A stretch of 64,000 nucleotides of DNA. Source: Streptomyces pseudovenezuelae (GTDB taxonomy: Bacteria; Actinomycetota; Actinomycetes; Streptomycetales; Streptomycetaceae). The notes under the pieces are model-generated. The model was given only the letters and a program-made list of their open reading frames with translations. It was not told the DNA's origin and did not search any database. The stretch covers positions 248,001-312,000 of the forward strand of contig NZ_JARXVH010000005.1 in the NCBI RefSeq assembly GCF_029892565.1. Reading direction: 5' to 3'. The translations under genes and the position numbers were made by a program. Positions 41,985-50,862 of this stretch are shown in pieces (positions within the stretch are counted from its first letter, which is position 1; each line of letters opens with the position of its first letter).

Positions 41985-43064
41985 TCAGTCCAGGGCGCCC
42001 TCTCGCGCCTCACCGACCGACGCCGGTGCCGGCACAACGGCCCGACCAGCCTGCTCAGCCCGCGCCACCTGCTCACCCCGCACAGCCTGCGCAGCACTCC
42101 CGCTTCCCGGCCCGCGATGCCGATACGCCCAGGCCGCCGCATGGGCCGACAACTGGACGAGGTTCGGTTCGGCGGTGTCGCCGTCGAGGTGGCGGTATTC
42201 GACGGCGGTGAGAATGACGACGCGTTCGGGCAGGCCGAGGTGGTCGTGGAAGCCGGTGGCGAGGATGTCGGCGGCGGCATCAAGGGCGGGAACGCCGGCC
42301 GCGTGGTGGGCGTGGACCAGCGCTTCGAGTTCGCGGAGGTAGTCGACGTACGCCCGGACGTCCTGCGGGGTCATCAGCGGGCCGTGGCCGGGGATGACGA
42401 CCTCGGGGTCGAGGGCGAGGACCGTCTCGCAGGCGGCCACGATCGCGGACAACGGGCCGTCCCAGTGCACGGGGTGGTCATCGGCGAACAGTACGTCCCC
42501 GGAGCAGACGACTCGCTGGGCGGGGAAGTGGACGATGAGGTCACCGGCCGAGTGCGCTGGCCCCACCTCGATCAACTCGGCCTCGATGTCGCCCACTTGG
42601 AGGTCGTACCGGCCGGAGAAGGTGGTGGTGGGCGGGACGGTCTCCACGTCCTCGTACCGGTACCGCCCGAAGTGCTCGCGCGCGTACCAGCCGAGGGGCT
42701 CGTCGGGCGGTGTCCCGTGGGTGAGGAAGTGCATCTGCTGGGGTGACGGTTCGCGGCACAGGTGCTCCGCGCTGGCCCGGGTGGCGATGATCTCGGCGCC
42801 GGGGAAGCAGCCGTTGCCGAAGGTGTGGTCGCCGTTGACGTGGGTGTTGACGATCGTCCTCACGGTGACGCCGGAGGCCAACTCCCGGCCCGCCGCCGCG
42901 ATCAGCGCCTCCGTCATCGGCCGGTCGTAGGGGGTGTCGACCAGCGCCGCGTGCCCTCCCGAGGTGATGAGCAGACAGTTCGCGAAGCCCCAGGTGCCGA
43001 CATGCTGCGGCGCCCAGAGATGGAGCCCGTCGGCAACCGGAATGAGTCCGTCAGGAAGGTTCAT
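41985..43064 (-). CDS. metallo-beta-lactamase-fold hydrolase with variant HxN motif
   Basis: The 359-residue protein has the MBL fold with metal motif NTHVNGDHTFGNGC, where the usual HxHxDH is H-x-N-x-D-H (middle His replaced by Asn), then the VGPAHSAGDLIVHFP His, FADD and VIPGHGPL. It belongs with the quinolone-sensing/PqsE- or glyoxalase-II-like MBL proteins; substrate unknown. The C-terminal 60 residues are Ala/Gly-rich. ATG 43064 is the better of two closely spaced starts. Confidence 0.88.
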   Translation of the reverse strand: MNLPDGLIPVADGLHLWAPQHVGTWGFANCLLITSGGHAALVDTPYDRPMTEALIAAAGRELASGVTVRTIVNTHVNGDHTFGNGCFPGAEIIATRASAEHLCREPSPQQMHFLTHGTPPDEPLGWYAREHFGRYRYEDVETVPPTTTFSGRYDLQVGDIEAELIEVGPAHSAGDLIVHFPAQRVVCSGDVLFADDHPVHWDGPLSAIVAACETVLALDPEVVIPGHGPLMTPQDVRAYVDYLRELEALVHAHHAAGVPALDAAADILATGFHDHLGLPERVVILTAVEYRHLDGDTAEPNLVQLSAHAAAWAYRHRGPGSGSAAQAVRGEQVARAEQAGRAVVPAPASVGEAREGALD

Positions 43065-43184
43065 GCCACACATTCTGACCGCACGCGGTTACGTCCCCCT
43101 CGGGTCGGCCCCCACCACATCGCCCGCGCCGGTCAACCCCCACCACCGTCACCCCGCCGGCCGGCCCCTCCCACCGTCCCGCCC

Positions 43185-43898
43185 TCAACCCCGACCCCAA
43201 ACCCGCCGCTTGACCAACGGCCGTGCATAACCCCCCGCCCTACTCGTACTCAACCCCAACTCCACCAGCGACTCAGCGAGTTTGACCGCAGCCCCCACCC
43301 CGTCCACCACCGGCAGGCCCAGCTTCTCCCCAACCACCCGTTGCAGCCCCGTCATTCCGGCGCACCCCAGCACCAGCACCTCCGCCCCCGCCGCCCGCGC
43401 CCGCTCCGCCGCCGCCACGAACGCCGCCTCCGTACGCCCCGCGTCGCCCAGGTCCAGGACGCCGAGCCCCGTACCGACGACGGCCGCGCAGTTGCGGCCC
43501 ACGCCGGCCAGCTCCAGGCTGTCCTCGATCTGTCCGCAGGAGCGTTCCAGGGTGGTGACTACTCCGTAGCGCCGGCCCAGCAGGCACGCCAGGTGGGCCG
43601 CGGCCTCCGTGATGTCGACGACGGGGACGTCCACCAACTCCCGTACGCCTTCCCGGCCGTGCTCTCCGAAGCCGGCCAGCACGACGGCGTCGTAGGCGGG
43701 GCCCTCGTATGTTCGCAGCAGGTCCATGACGGCCGCCGCCGAGAGGTAGCTGTCGAGCCAGCCCTCCGCCGACTCCGGGCCCCAGGTGGGGGTCAGGCCG
43801 GTCACGGAGGTGCCCGGGCCTGCGGCGGCCCGGGCACCTCGTACGATCTCCTCGGTCATCTCCTGCGTGGTGTTGCAGTTGGTGACGACGATCCGCAC
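43185..43898 (-). CDS. Asp/Glu/hydantoin racemase family protein, single-cysteine form
   Basis: The 237-residue protein starts at GTG 43898, 5 bp after the permease stop: MRIVVTNCNTTQEMT. The racemase fold is clear (Thr/Asn-rich P-loop-like start, VLGCAGMTGLQ, C-terminal DGVGAAVKLAESLV). Family enzymes use two cysteines; the second (VLGCAGM) is present, but the first, normally ACFGD, is replaced by Gly (LAGFGEHG). It probably acts on hydantoins, allantoin or an amino-acid derivative imported by the adjacent NCS1 permease. One-cysteine members could be isomerases or hydrolases. Confidence 0.87.
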   Translation of the reverse strand: MRIVVTNCNTTQEMTEEIVRGARAAAGPGTSVTGLTPTWGPESAEGWLDSYLSAAAVMDLLRTYEGPAYDAVVLAGFGEHGREGVRELVDVPVVDITEAAAHLACLLGRRYGVVTTLERSCGQIEDSLELAGVGRNCAAVVGTGLGVLDLGDAGRTEAAFVAAAERARAAGAEVLVLGCAGMTGLQRVVGEKLGLPVVDGVGAAVKLAESLVELGLSTSRAGGYARPLVKRRVWGRG

Positions 43899-43903
43899 TC
43901 CGC

Positions 43904-45370
43904 TCAGACCCCCACCTCGACGGACGGTTCGGCGCTGCGCTCGCTGCGGCAGATCAGAAGGTACAGGCCCGCCCCCAGCGCCGTGCCGATGAACCAGGAG
44001 TACGGCGCCACGTCGCTGAACGTCTTGACCAGCGCCAGCACCGCCGCGACCGCCGCCGAGGGCAGGAACGCCGCGAGGGCCTTGGGGTTGACGCCGCCCC
44101 GGTAGTAGTAGCGGGAACCGGGGGTCGCGTCGAACAGCTCCTGCACATCGACCCTGCCGCGCTTCACCCAGTAGTAGTCGACCATGATCACGCCGAACAG
44201 CGGGCCCAGGAAGGCACCGAGGCCGCCGAGGAAGTAGTTGACGACGGTCGGGTTGGAGAAGAGGTTCCACGGGGTCACGACCAGCGCGGCCACCGTGCTG
44301 ATCATGCCGCCGATCCTGAAGGTGATCTTCTGCGGCCAGACGTTGGCCAGGTCGTACGCCGGCGAGACGAAGTTGGCGACGATGTTGACGCCCATGGTGG
44401 CGATGGCGAAGGTCAGCGCGCCCAGCACCATCACCCAGGTGTTGCCGACCTTGGCGACCAACTCCGCCGGGTCGGTGATGGCCTGGCCCCAGACCTCCAG
44501 CGAGCCGGCCGTGACGATCACCGAAACGACCACGAACGCCGTGGAGTTGATGGGCAGGCCCCAGAAGTTGCCGCGACGCACGGTCTTGTAGTCCGGCGCG
44601 AAGCGGGAGAAGTCGCAGAAGTTGAGCATCAGCGTGCCGTACGTCGCGAGGATCAGCCCGATCGCGCCGAACCACTGCCGCCACTGCTCGCCGAGCGAGA
44701 CCGGGTGCGGGGTGGACGTGAGCGAGATGCTCCAACCGGCCTTGGCCAGCACCCAGATGGCCAGCGCGATCATCACCAGCCAGATCGCGGGACCGCAGAA
44801 GTCCTGGAACTTCCGTACAGATTCCATGCCCTGACTGATGATCACCGCCTGGATCAGCCACAGCGACACGAAGGAGACCCAGCCGAGGGCGTCAAGTCCC
44901 AGGAAGGAGTGGTGAGTCCAGGATTCCAGGCCCGGCCAGGCGGCCAGCAGCATCACGTTCACGGCGACGGAGGCCAGGTAGGTCTGGATGCCGTACCACA
45001 TGATGGCGATCACGGCCCGGATGAGGGCCGGGATGTTGGCGCCCCAGACGCCGAAGCTGATGCGGCTGACGACCGGGAACGGGACGCCGTGGGCCTGCCC
45101 GATCTTGCCCATCCAGTTCATGCCGACGTAGATGAGCACGAAGCCGACGAGGAGGGAGGTGAAGACCTGCCAGACGTTCATGCCGAGGACCAGCAGGCCG
45201 GCGGCGAAGGTGTAGTTGCCGAGGTTGTGGACGTCGGACATCCACATGGCGAAGAGGTCGAAGACCTTCCAGTTCCGCTTGCCTGCGGGGGCGAGGTCTT
45301 CGTTGGTGAGCCGGGGGTCGGGGACGAACGCTGGGGCGCCGGTGGCTTCGGCGCGGTCGGCGAGGGACAC
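43904..45370 (-). CDS. NCS1-family permease (cytosine/purine/uracil/thiamine/allantoin type)
   Basis: The 488-residue integral membrane protein has 12 helices and the NCS1 motif near the N-terminus: DLFAMWMSDVHNLGNYTFAAG, with NYT and the GxG-type helix 1-2 region, followed by ISFGVWGANIPALIRA. NCS1 carriers bring in nucleobases, hydantoin or allantoin with sodium or protons. The start is GTG 45370 with a GGAGG site. It is followed by the racemase and headed by a GntR operator, so it likely imports the compound the racemase converts. Function is inferred from context. Confidence 0.92.
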   Translation of the reverse strand: MSLADRAEATGAPAFVPDPRLTNEDLAPAGKRNWKVFDLFAMWMSDVHNLGNYTFAAGLLVLGMNVWQVFTSLLVGFVLIYVGMNWMGKIGQAHGVPFPVVSRISFGVWGANIPALIRAVIAIMWYGIQTYLASVAVNVMLLAAWPGLESWTHHSFLGLDALGWVSFVSLWLIQAVIISQGMESVRKFQDFCGPAIWLVMIALAIWVLAKAGWSISLTSTPHPVSLGEQWRQWFGAIGLILATYGTLMLNFCDFSRFAPDYKTVRRGNFWGLPINSTAFVVVSVIVTAGSLEVWGQAITDPAELVAKVGNTWVMVLGALTFAIATMGVNIVANFVSPAYDLANVWPQKITFRIGGMISTVAALVVTPWNLFSNPTVVNYFLGGLGAFLGPLFGVIMVDYYWVKRGRVDVQELFDATPGSRYYYRGGVNPKALAAFLPSAAVAAVLALVKTFSDVAPYSWFIGTALGAGLYLLICRSERSAEPSVEVGV

Positions 45371-45424
45371 GGGGCCTCCATGAGCGACGGGGCTGGGGGA
45401 CGGAGGAGGATTACCTACCGGGTC

Positions 45425-45440
45425 GTTTGGTATACCAAAC
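45425..45440. promoter_or_regulatory. perfect 16-bp palindromic GntR (FCD) operator
   Basis: GTTTGGTATACCAAAC is its own reverse complement and sits 54 bp before the permease start and 115 bp before the GntR gene. The central GTATAC core is the half-site pattern recognised by many FCD-type GntR regulators. It probably controls the permease-racemase operon and perhaps the regulator itself. Confidence 0.8.
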
Positions 45441-45555
45441 TGCCGACATGGTCCCGCCGTCAAGCGTCTCGACCGATGTCCGTCCCGTTACGTCTCCGTA
45501 AAAGCCCCCTCGCCCCCGCCCGTAAGAACACCCGCGCGTCGGCGAAGATGGGCCC

Positions 45556-46224
45556 ATGGGCGCCATGACGAAGATCGAACCCCTCGGTGCGGTGCGCGAG
45601 CGGGTCCTGGCCACGCTGCGGCAGGACATCATCGCGGGCCGGCTGCGGGCCGGCGACCGGCTGGTCGAACGGGAGCTGGCCGAGCGGTTCGGGGTCTCCC
45701 GGGTGCCGGTCCGAGAGGCGATCCGGGCCCTGGTCGCCGAGGGCTTCGTCCTCTTCGAGTCCGCACGCCGCACGGTCGTACGCCGGCTGACACCCACCGA
45801 CGTCAAGGAACTCTTCGAGCTGCGCGAGGCGTTGGAGGTCTACGCGGCGGGGCTTGCCGCACAGCGGGCGACGCCCGAGGCGCTGGCGGAGCTGCGCGAG
45901 CTGCTCACCCAGGCGGCCACGGCGACGGAGGCGGGCGACGGCGAGACGATCACGGACGTCAACACCCGCTTCCACGACCGCATCCTCGCCCTCGCCGGCA
46001 ACAGCCTCCTGATCTCGGTCATGGAACCGGTCGACGGCCGCCTGCGCTGGCTCACCCGCCAGAACGAGGAGTGGCCCCAACTCCTCACGGAACACCGGGA
46101 GTTGTACGAGGCGATCGCCTCCGGCGACCCGGACCGGGCTCGTGCCCACGCCCTGGAGCACGTGCAGGCCAACTACCGTTCCACGGTGCGGCATCTGTTC
46201 GGGGACACTGAGGCGCACGACTGA
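45556..46224 (+). CDS. GntR-family transcriptional regulator, FCD type
   Basis: The 222-residue protein has a winged helix (residues about 15-75, with RELAERFGVSRVPVREAIRAL as the recognition helix region) and an FCD helical ligand domain carrying the metal-site residues DVNTRFHDRI and the two late His motifs (REHREL/H, ARAHALEHVQ). FCD regulators respond to carboxylates or nucleobase derivatives. It is divergent from the permease-racemase operon across a region with a matching palindrome, so it is the likely repressor. ATG 45556 or 45565 may be used. Confidence 0.93.
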   Translation: MGAMTKIEPLGAVRERVLATLRQDIIAGRLRAGDRLVERELAERFGVSRVPVREAIRALVAEGFVLFESARRTVVRRLTPTDVKELFELREALEVYAAGLAAQRATPEALAELRELLTQAATATEAGDGETITDVNTRFHDRILALAGNSLLISVMEPVDGRLRWLTRQNEEWPQLLTEHRELYEAIASGDPDRARAHALEHVQANYRSTVRHLFGDTEAHD

Positions 46225-46269
46225 TCCACCGACCAACTGCCTTACGCACATCACCAACTGGGGGACACC

Positions 46270-46980
46270 ATGGCGCGCCGATCCCGGCTCAGCCTCTCCG
46301 CATCAATTGCCATACTCATGACGGTCTCGGCGCTCGCCGCGTGCGGCACCGGAGCGGACGACGAGCCCGCACGCCCCAAAGCGAAGAACACGTCGGGTCC
46401 GGGGGCCAGAACCCTGAGCAAGGCAGAGCTGGAACAGGCCGCGGTCACGGGCACCGATCTCGCCGGCTACGAGGTTCAGCCGACGCTGACCGCCACGTAC
46501 GCGTCCCGCAAGAAGGCCGATCCCGACACGTGTGCTCCCGTCATGCAGGCGGTCGGCGGCAGCAGCGGCTACGCGGCCACGGCGCGCGTCGGGCGGACCG
46601 TCTTCCCGAAGAAGCAGGGCAGCGGGGCGCAGGTGATCCTCTCGTCCCACAGCGCCGCGGACGCCGTGCGGGTGATGGACGCGTTGCGGACGGCCGCCGA
46701 GCGGTGCGAGGCCGTCAAGGACGTCACCGCGGACCTCGCCTACGAGGAGGTCGAGGTGCACCCGGACACCGGCTACGGCGACGAGTCGGTGTCCCTGGGC
46801 ATGACACAGCTGGTGTCGGGCGACGACGTGCGGGTCCCCTATGCGGTGGTCGCCGTTCGACAGGGGGCGACGGTCGCCATGTTCCGGACGTTCAACAACC
46901 CCTCGCGCCCAGGGGGCAAGAAGGCGGCCGTCGTACCGGAGACGGTCATCAAGGCCCAGCTGAAGAAGATCACCCTCTAG
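46270..46980 (+). CDS. secreted lipoprotein, function unknown
   Basis: The 236-residue protein has a basic N-terminus and hydrophobic stretch ending in lipobox LAAC-G (Cys near residue 25), so it is exported and lipid-anchored. The mature part has a Pro/Lys linker, then an alpha/beta domain with a conserved-looking Cys pair (DTCAPVM, ERCEAVK) likely to form a disulfide, as in many Streptomyces uncharacterised lipoproteins. Its end overlaps the uracil-DNA glycosylase end by 4 bp. Confidence 0.85.
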   Translation: MARRSRLSLSASIAILMTVSALAACGTGADDEPARPKAKNTSGPGARTLSKAELEQAAVTGTDLAGYEVQPTLTATYASRKKADPDTCAPVMQAVGGSSGYAATARVGRTVFPKKQGSGAQVILSSHSAADAVRVMDALRTAAERCEAVKDVTADLAYEEVEVHPDTGYGDESVSLGMTQLVSGDDVRVPYAVVAVRQGATVAMFRTFNNPSRPGGKKAAVVPETVIKAQLKKITL

Positions 46981-47708
46981 ACCGCCTCGCCTCGCACGGT
47001 CAGCCCCGCCGCCTCCCCCGCCGTCCGCAGCACATCCCGCAGCATCTCCGGCGTCAACTTCCCCGTGAACGTGTTGCGTTGGCTGACATGGAAGCAGCCG
47101 AACAGGTCGATCCCATCAAGGCCGTCGACCCCGTCAGCCCCATCGAGCCGCACGCGCGTGCCGTGCCCGAAGACCGGCCGAGGTCGCGGGACCGTCCACC
47201 CCGCCGCCGCGAACGCCGGCAGCGCCGCCTGCCAACCGAAGGCACCGAGCACGACCACCGCCCGCAACGTCGGTCGCAGCAACCGGAGTTCTTCCACCAG
47301 CCAAGGCCGGCAGGCATCCCGCTCACCCGGCGTGGGCTTGTTCTCGGGTGGCGCGCAGTGCACGGGGGACGTGATGCGGACGCCGTGCAGTTCGAGGCCG
47401 TCGTCCACCGAGACGGCCGTCGGCTGGGACGCCAACCCCACGTCGTACAGGGCCTGGTAGAGCACGTCCCCGGACCGGTCGCCCGTGAACATACGGCCGG
47501 TGCGGTTGCCGCCGTGCGCGGCCGGGGCGAGACCGATGATCAGCAGCCGGGCGTCCGGTGGACCGAAGCCCGGCACCGGCCGGCCCCAGTACGTCCAGTC
47601 GGCGAAGGCGGCGCGCTTGACGCGGGCCACCTCCTCACGCCAGTCGACCAGTCGGGGGCAGGCACGGCAGTCCGAGATGCGCTGGTCGAGTTCGGCGAGG
47701 GCGTCCAC
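46977..47708 (-). CDS. uracil-DNA glycosylase, family 5 (UdgB type)
   Basis: Base-excision repair enzyme removing uracil and other deaminated bases. The 243-residue protein matches Fe-S family 5: N-terminal CRACPRL cysteines, the family 5 catalytic motif A GLAPAAHGGNRTGRMFTGD, a second cysteine cluster (HCAPPENKP, DAC) and motif B HVSQRNTFTG. GTG 47708 is chosen because family members start about 10 residues before CRACP; TACGGT ends 6 nt before it, which would allow a leaderless mRNA. A longer start at 47747 is possible, and the region between is a duplicated sequence. Confidence 0.92.
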   Translation of the reverse strand: MDALAELDQRISDCRACPRLVDWREEVARVKRAAFADWTYWGRPVPGFGPPDARLLIIGLAPAAHGGNRTGRMFTGDRSGDVLYQALYDVGLASQPTAVSVDDGLELHGVRITSPVHCAPPENKPTPGERDACRPWLVEELRLLRPTLRAVVVLGAFGWQAALPAFAAAGWTVPRPRPVFGHGTRVRLDGADGVDGLDGIDLFGCFHVSQRNTFTGKLTPEMLRDVLRTAGEAAGLTVRGEAV

Positions 47709-47765
47709 GTCACCACCGTACGACTGTGTCCACCACGTCCGGGTCACCGCCGTACGACTATGTCC
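47702..47765. repeat. direct repeat pair at the transporter end / glycosylase start
   Basis: 30-bp copies at 47702-47731 and 47736-47765 match at 26 positions (4 mismatches). The distal copy contains the stop codon of the transporter; the proximal copy spans the glycosylase start and its candidate TACGGT box. This looks like a recent local duplication that gave the glycosylase gene a spare upstream GTG. Confidence 0.7.
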
Positions 47766-49308
47766 AGGCCGCTCCGAGCGCCACGAATCCGCAGATCAGC
47801 AGGAACAGGAGGGCCAGCAGGGGCCAGACGAACCGTAGATAGCGGTCGTAGCCGACCTTCGCCAGGGCCACGCCGCCGATCGTCACCGCCGTCGTCGGCA
47901 CCCAGAGGTTCATCCAGCCGCTGGCCGCCTGCCAGGCGGTGACGACGAGCGCGCGGGAGACGCCGGCGAAGTCGGCGAGGGGGGCGAGGATCGGCATGGC
48001 GAGGGTGGCGTGGCCGGAGGTGGAGGGGATCAGGAAGGCCAGCGGGAGGTTGACGACGAAGACGAGGATCGCGAAGACGCCGGCCGACGTGCCCTTCACG
48101 ACGCCCTCGATGGAGTGCAGCACGGTGTCCGTGATCTTCGAGTTGTTCATGATGACGGTCACGCCCCGGGCCAGCACGATGACGAGCGCGGGTGAGATGA
48201 AGTCCGCCGCACCCTGGATGATCGTCGAGCTGAGCTGCTGCTCCCGCATCCGTGCCACGAGCCCGATCAGCACGGCCGCGCACAGGAAGAGGGCGGCCAA
48301 CTGCGGGAAGGACCAGTCCAGTTCCCAGCCGTACGGGGTCGCGTCCGCGTCGCCGGTGAGCGCGCTCGACCAGGGCACCACCGAGAAGATCATGAAGGCG
48401 AAGACCAGGGTCATGGTGACCAGGACCGCCTTGTGCAGGCCGGTCAGCGCGGGCGCCTCCCCCGCCGCCTCGCCCGCGGCCTCCTGCGCCTGGTCCCGGT
48501 CCCCGGGCAGGAACCCGGTCACCGACCGCGCCGGGTCCTTCTGCACGCGCCGCGCGTACCGGATGACGTACGCGATCGTCACCGCCGTCAGCACCACCCA
48601 CATCACGAACCGCAGCACGATGCCGTCACCGAGGGAGATGTCGGCCGCCGAGGAGGCGACGCCGGTCGCGAAGGGGTTCACCGTCGAGCACAGCACCCCG
48701 ATCCCGGCGCCGAGGATGATCGTGCCGACGGCCACCATCCGGTCGTAGCCGAGGGCGAGCATCAGCGGCACGATCAGCCCGTAGAAACCGAGGGTCTCCT
48801 CGGCGAAGCCCTCGACGGTGCCGAGCACCGAGAAGACCACCATGATTCCGGCGATGAGCAACGCCCCACGCTCACGCAGCCGGTGGGCGAGCCGGGCGAT
48901 GCCCCGGTCCAGGGCGCCGGTCGCGAACACCACCGTGATGAACGCCCCGATGGCGAGCACGAACAGGAACACGCCCGCGCTGCCGTAGAGTTCGCCGGCC
49001 AGATCGGGTCCGACCTGGCCGGACTTCTCGTCCTGGATGCCGTAGAGGCCGTTGACGGGCGACAGGAACAGGTCGTTGAGGCGGTCGACGAAGCTCTGGC
49101 CCGAGTCGACGCGGTGGTAGGTGCCCTGGATGGGGGCGCCGGAGTCGTTGCGGTCGTACTGCCCGGACGGGATCAGGAAGGCGAGCAGCCAGACGGCGAC
49201 GGTGACGATCGCGAGGATGGTGAGCGCGGACGGAAAGCTCAACTTCCCCTTCTGGTCCGGCTGTTGAGTGCCCGTATCGGTGGTCGTACGGCCGTCGTCG
49301 GCGGTCAT
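47758..49308 (-). CDS. YfcC/DcuC-family C4-dicarboxylate or peptide transporter
   Basis: The 516-residue membrane protein has 12 or more helices with two repeats. Marked features: FLIPSGQYDRND after helix 1, GTVEGFAEETLGFYGLIVPLMLALG with a conserved Glu pair, CSTVNPFATGVAS, and the late STSGHATLAMPILAPLADFAGVS with ASGWMNLWVPTT. These identify the YfcC branch of the IT/DASS-like superfamily, which contains arginine and dicarboxylate carriers. Its ATG overlaps the M20 peptidase stop (ATGA), so peptide or amino-acid uptake coupled to hydrolysis is likely. Confidence 0.87.
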   Translation of the reverse strand: MTADDGRTTTDTGTQQPDQKGKLSFPSALTILAIVTVAVWLLAFLIPSGQYDRNDSGAPIQGTYHRVDSGQSFVDRLNDLFLSPVNGLYGIQDEKSGQVGPDLAGELYGSAGVFLFVLAIGAFITVVFATGALDRGIARLAHRLRERGALLIAGIMVVFSVLGTVEGFAEETLGFYGLIVPLMLALGYDRMVAVGTIILGAGIGVLCSTVNPFATGVASSAADISLGDGIVLRFVMWVVLTAVTIAYVIRYARRVQKDPARSVTGFLPGDRDQAQEAAGEAAGEAPALTGLHKAVLVTMTLVFAFMIFSVVPWSSALTGDADATPYGWELDWSFPQLAALFLCAAVLIGLVARMREQQLSSTIIQGAADFISPALVIVLARGVTVIMNNSKITDTVLHSIEGVVKGTSAGVFAILVFVVNLPLAFLIPSTSGHATLAMPILAPLADFAGVSRALVVTAWQAASGWMNLWVPTTAVTIGGVALAKVGYDRYLRFVWPLLALLFLLICGFVALGAAWT

Positions 49309-50660
49309 ACGGCGCTCTCCCGCCGGAAGTCCGCCGCGTACCGCTCGACGAATCCGCACATCGCCACGACCGTGTTGCGCAGCTCCGAGAACAGCACCCG
49401 TTCGTTCGGGGCGTGCAGATTGCACATGCTGTCCTGCGCGCCGAAGAGCAGCACCTCGGCGTCCGGGGCGGCCTGCGCGAGCCCGTTGACCAGCGGGATC
49501 GAACCGCCGGTGGCCACGTACGAGGCATCCGCGCCCCAGGCCTCCTCCAGCGCGGCGAGTGCGGCACGGTAGGCGGGGCCGCCGGTCGAGGCCTCGTAGC
49601 CGGGGCCGGTGTCGCCGGGGGTGACGGTGAGCGGGATGCCGAAGGGGCGCAGCGAGCGCAGGTGGTCGACCAGGCGGGACTGGGCCTCGCGCGGGTCCTG
49701 CCGGGGGTGGAAGCGGAGGTTGAGTTTGGCGCGGGCGTACGGCACCACCGCCGAGGCCGCGTGGTCGACGCTCGGCGCGTCCAGGCCGATGACGGTGATC
49801 GCGGGACCGCTCCACAGCCGCTCGCCGAGGGTTCCGCTGCCGAGGAGGGGTACGCCGTCGCGGACGCCGGCGAGCTCGCGGAACTCGTCCTCGGTGTACG
49901 TCGTCCCGGTCCACTCCTCGCGTCGCAGTCCCGACACGGCCACGTCGCCGTGGAGGTCGTGCAGGGTGCCGAGGGCCTTGAGCAGGACGAGCAGCGCGTC
50001 GGGGGCGGCACCGCCGAACTCCCCGCTGTGGCGCGGCTCTTGGAGGGTGCGGACCTCGACGGTCACCTCGGCGGCGCCGCGCAGTCCGGTCGTCAGGGTG
50101 GGTGTACCGGGGCGGAGGTTGCCGAGGTCGGCGATGACCATCGCGTCGCAGACGAACCGCTCCGGGTTGTCGGCCGGATAGGCGTCGAAGGCGCTGCCGT
50201 ACTCCTCCTGGCCCTCGAAGACGATCTTCACGCCGACCGGCGGCCGGCCCTCGTACGCGCGCAGCATCCCGAGGTGCGCGATGACGTTCGACTTGTCGTC
50301 GGCGATGCCGCGCGCCCGCAGGCCGCCCTCGACGGGGGTGGGTTCGAAGGGCGGGGAGAGCCAGAGCCGCTCGTCGCCGGGCGGCTGGACGTCGTAGTGG
50401 GAGTAGAGGAGGACGGTCGGGGCGTCCGGGGTCGGCGGCGGGATCTCGGCGTAGACGACCGGGGCGGTGTCGGGCAGGTCGATGCGCTCGATGCGGGCCA
50501 CGCCTGCCTGTCGCAACAGCCCGACCAGCAGGTCGTGCGCCGCCTGCACGGGCTCGGCCGGGAAGCCCGGGAACGCGACGGAGGGGATGGCGGCCAGCCG
50601 TTCCAGATCGGCCCGCAGCCCGTCCATCAGCCCGTCGACCTTGGCTGCCATGTCCACCAC
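49305..50660 (-). CDS. M20-family dipeptidase
   Basis: The 451-residue zinc peptidase has M20 motifs: LLYSHYDVQPPGDERLW (first His-Asp), GIADDKSNVIAHLGML (bridging Asp), IVFEGQEEYGSAF (catalytic Glu-Glu) and a late ATGGSIPLVNGL, with a lid domain between residues about 190 and 310. Such enzymes cleave dipeptides and related amides. The GTG start at 50660 has GAGGGGAT before it. It is translationally coupled to the YfcC-type transporter, suggesting uptake plus hydrolysis of a dipeptide-like substrate. Confidence 0.92.
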   Translation of the reverse strand: MVDMAAKVDGLMDGLRADLERLAAIPSVAFPGFPAEPVQAAHDLLVGLLRQAGVARIERIDLPDTAPVVYAEIPPPTPDAPTVLLYSHYDVQPPGDERLWLSPPFEPTPVEGGLRARGIADDKSNVIAHLGMLRAYEGRPPVGVKIVFEGQEEYGSAFDAYPADNPERFVCDAMVIADLGNLRPGTPTLTTGLRGAAEVTVEVRTLQEPRHSGEFGGAAPDALLVLLKALGTLHDLHGDVAVSGLRREEWTGTTYTEDEFRELAGVRDGVPLLGSGTLGERLWSGPAITVIGLDAPSVDHAASAVVPYARAKLNLRFHPRQDPREAQSRLVDHLRSLRPFGIPLTVTPGDTGPGYEASTGGPAYRAALAALEEAWGADASYVATGGSIPLVNGLAQAAPDAEVLLFGAQDSMCNLHAPNERVLFSELRNTVVAMCGFVERYAADFRRESAV

Positions 50661-50862
50661 GTCGGATCCCCTCACTCTGCCCTGGCGCTCTGCAGCTACA
50701 GCCTCGGCGGGCCGGGGGTGGCGTGCACCCGGGGTGGGCCAAGGGGGTGCGGGCAGGGGGGCACGGAGAGCGGACGCCCATTCGGGCAGAGGTCCTGCAC
50801 CTTTGACCGGGAGCGGTTGCCGATTTCATGGATCAATTACGCGGGGTCGATATATACATGGC
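50661..50862. other. intergenic region, dipeptidase / epoxide-hydrolase-like gene
   Basis: About 200 bp between divergent genes. AT-rich TCGATATATACATGG just before the plus-strand start may contain the -10 box of that gene. No operator was recognised. Confidence 0.4.

Noticed and set aside
43185..44861. 558-codon minus frame joining racemase and part of the permease
   Set aside because: The upstream half is the permease gene out of frame; the racemase begins at GTG 43898.
47758..50829. Single 1023-codon minus frame covering transporter and peptidase
   Set aside because: The first half is an out-of-frame read of the M20 peptidase; the transporter starts at ATG 49308 and the peptidase has its own intact frame.
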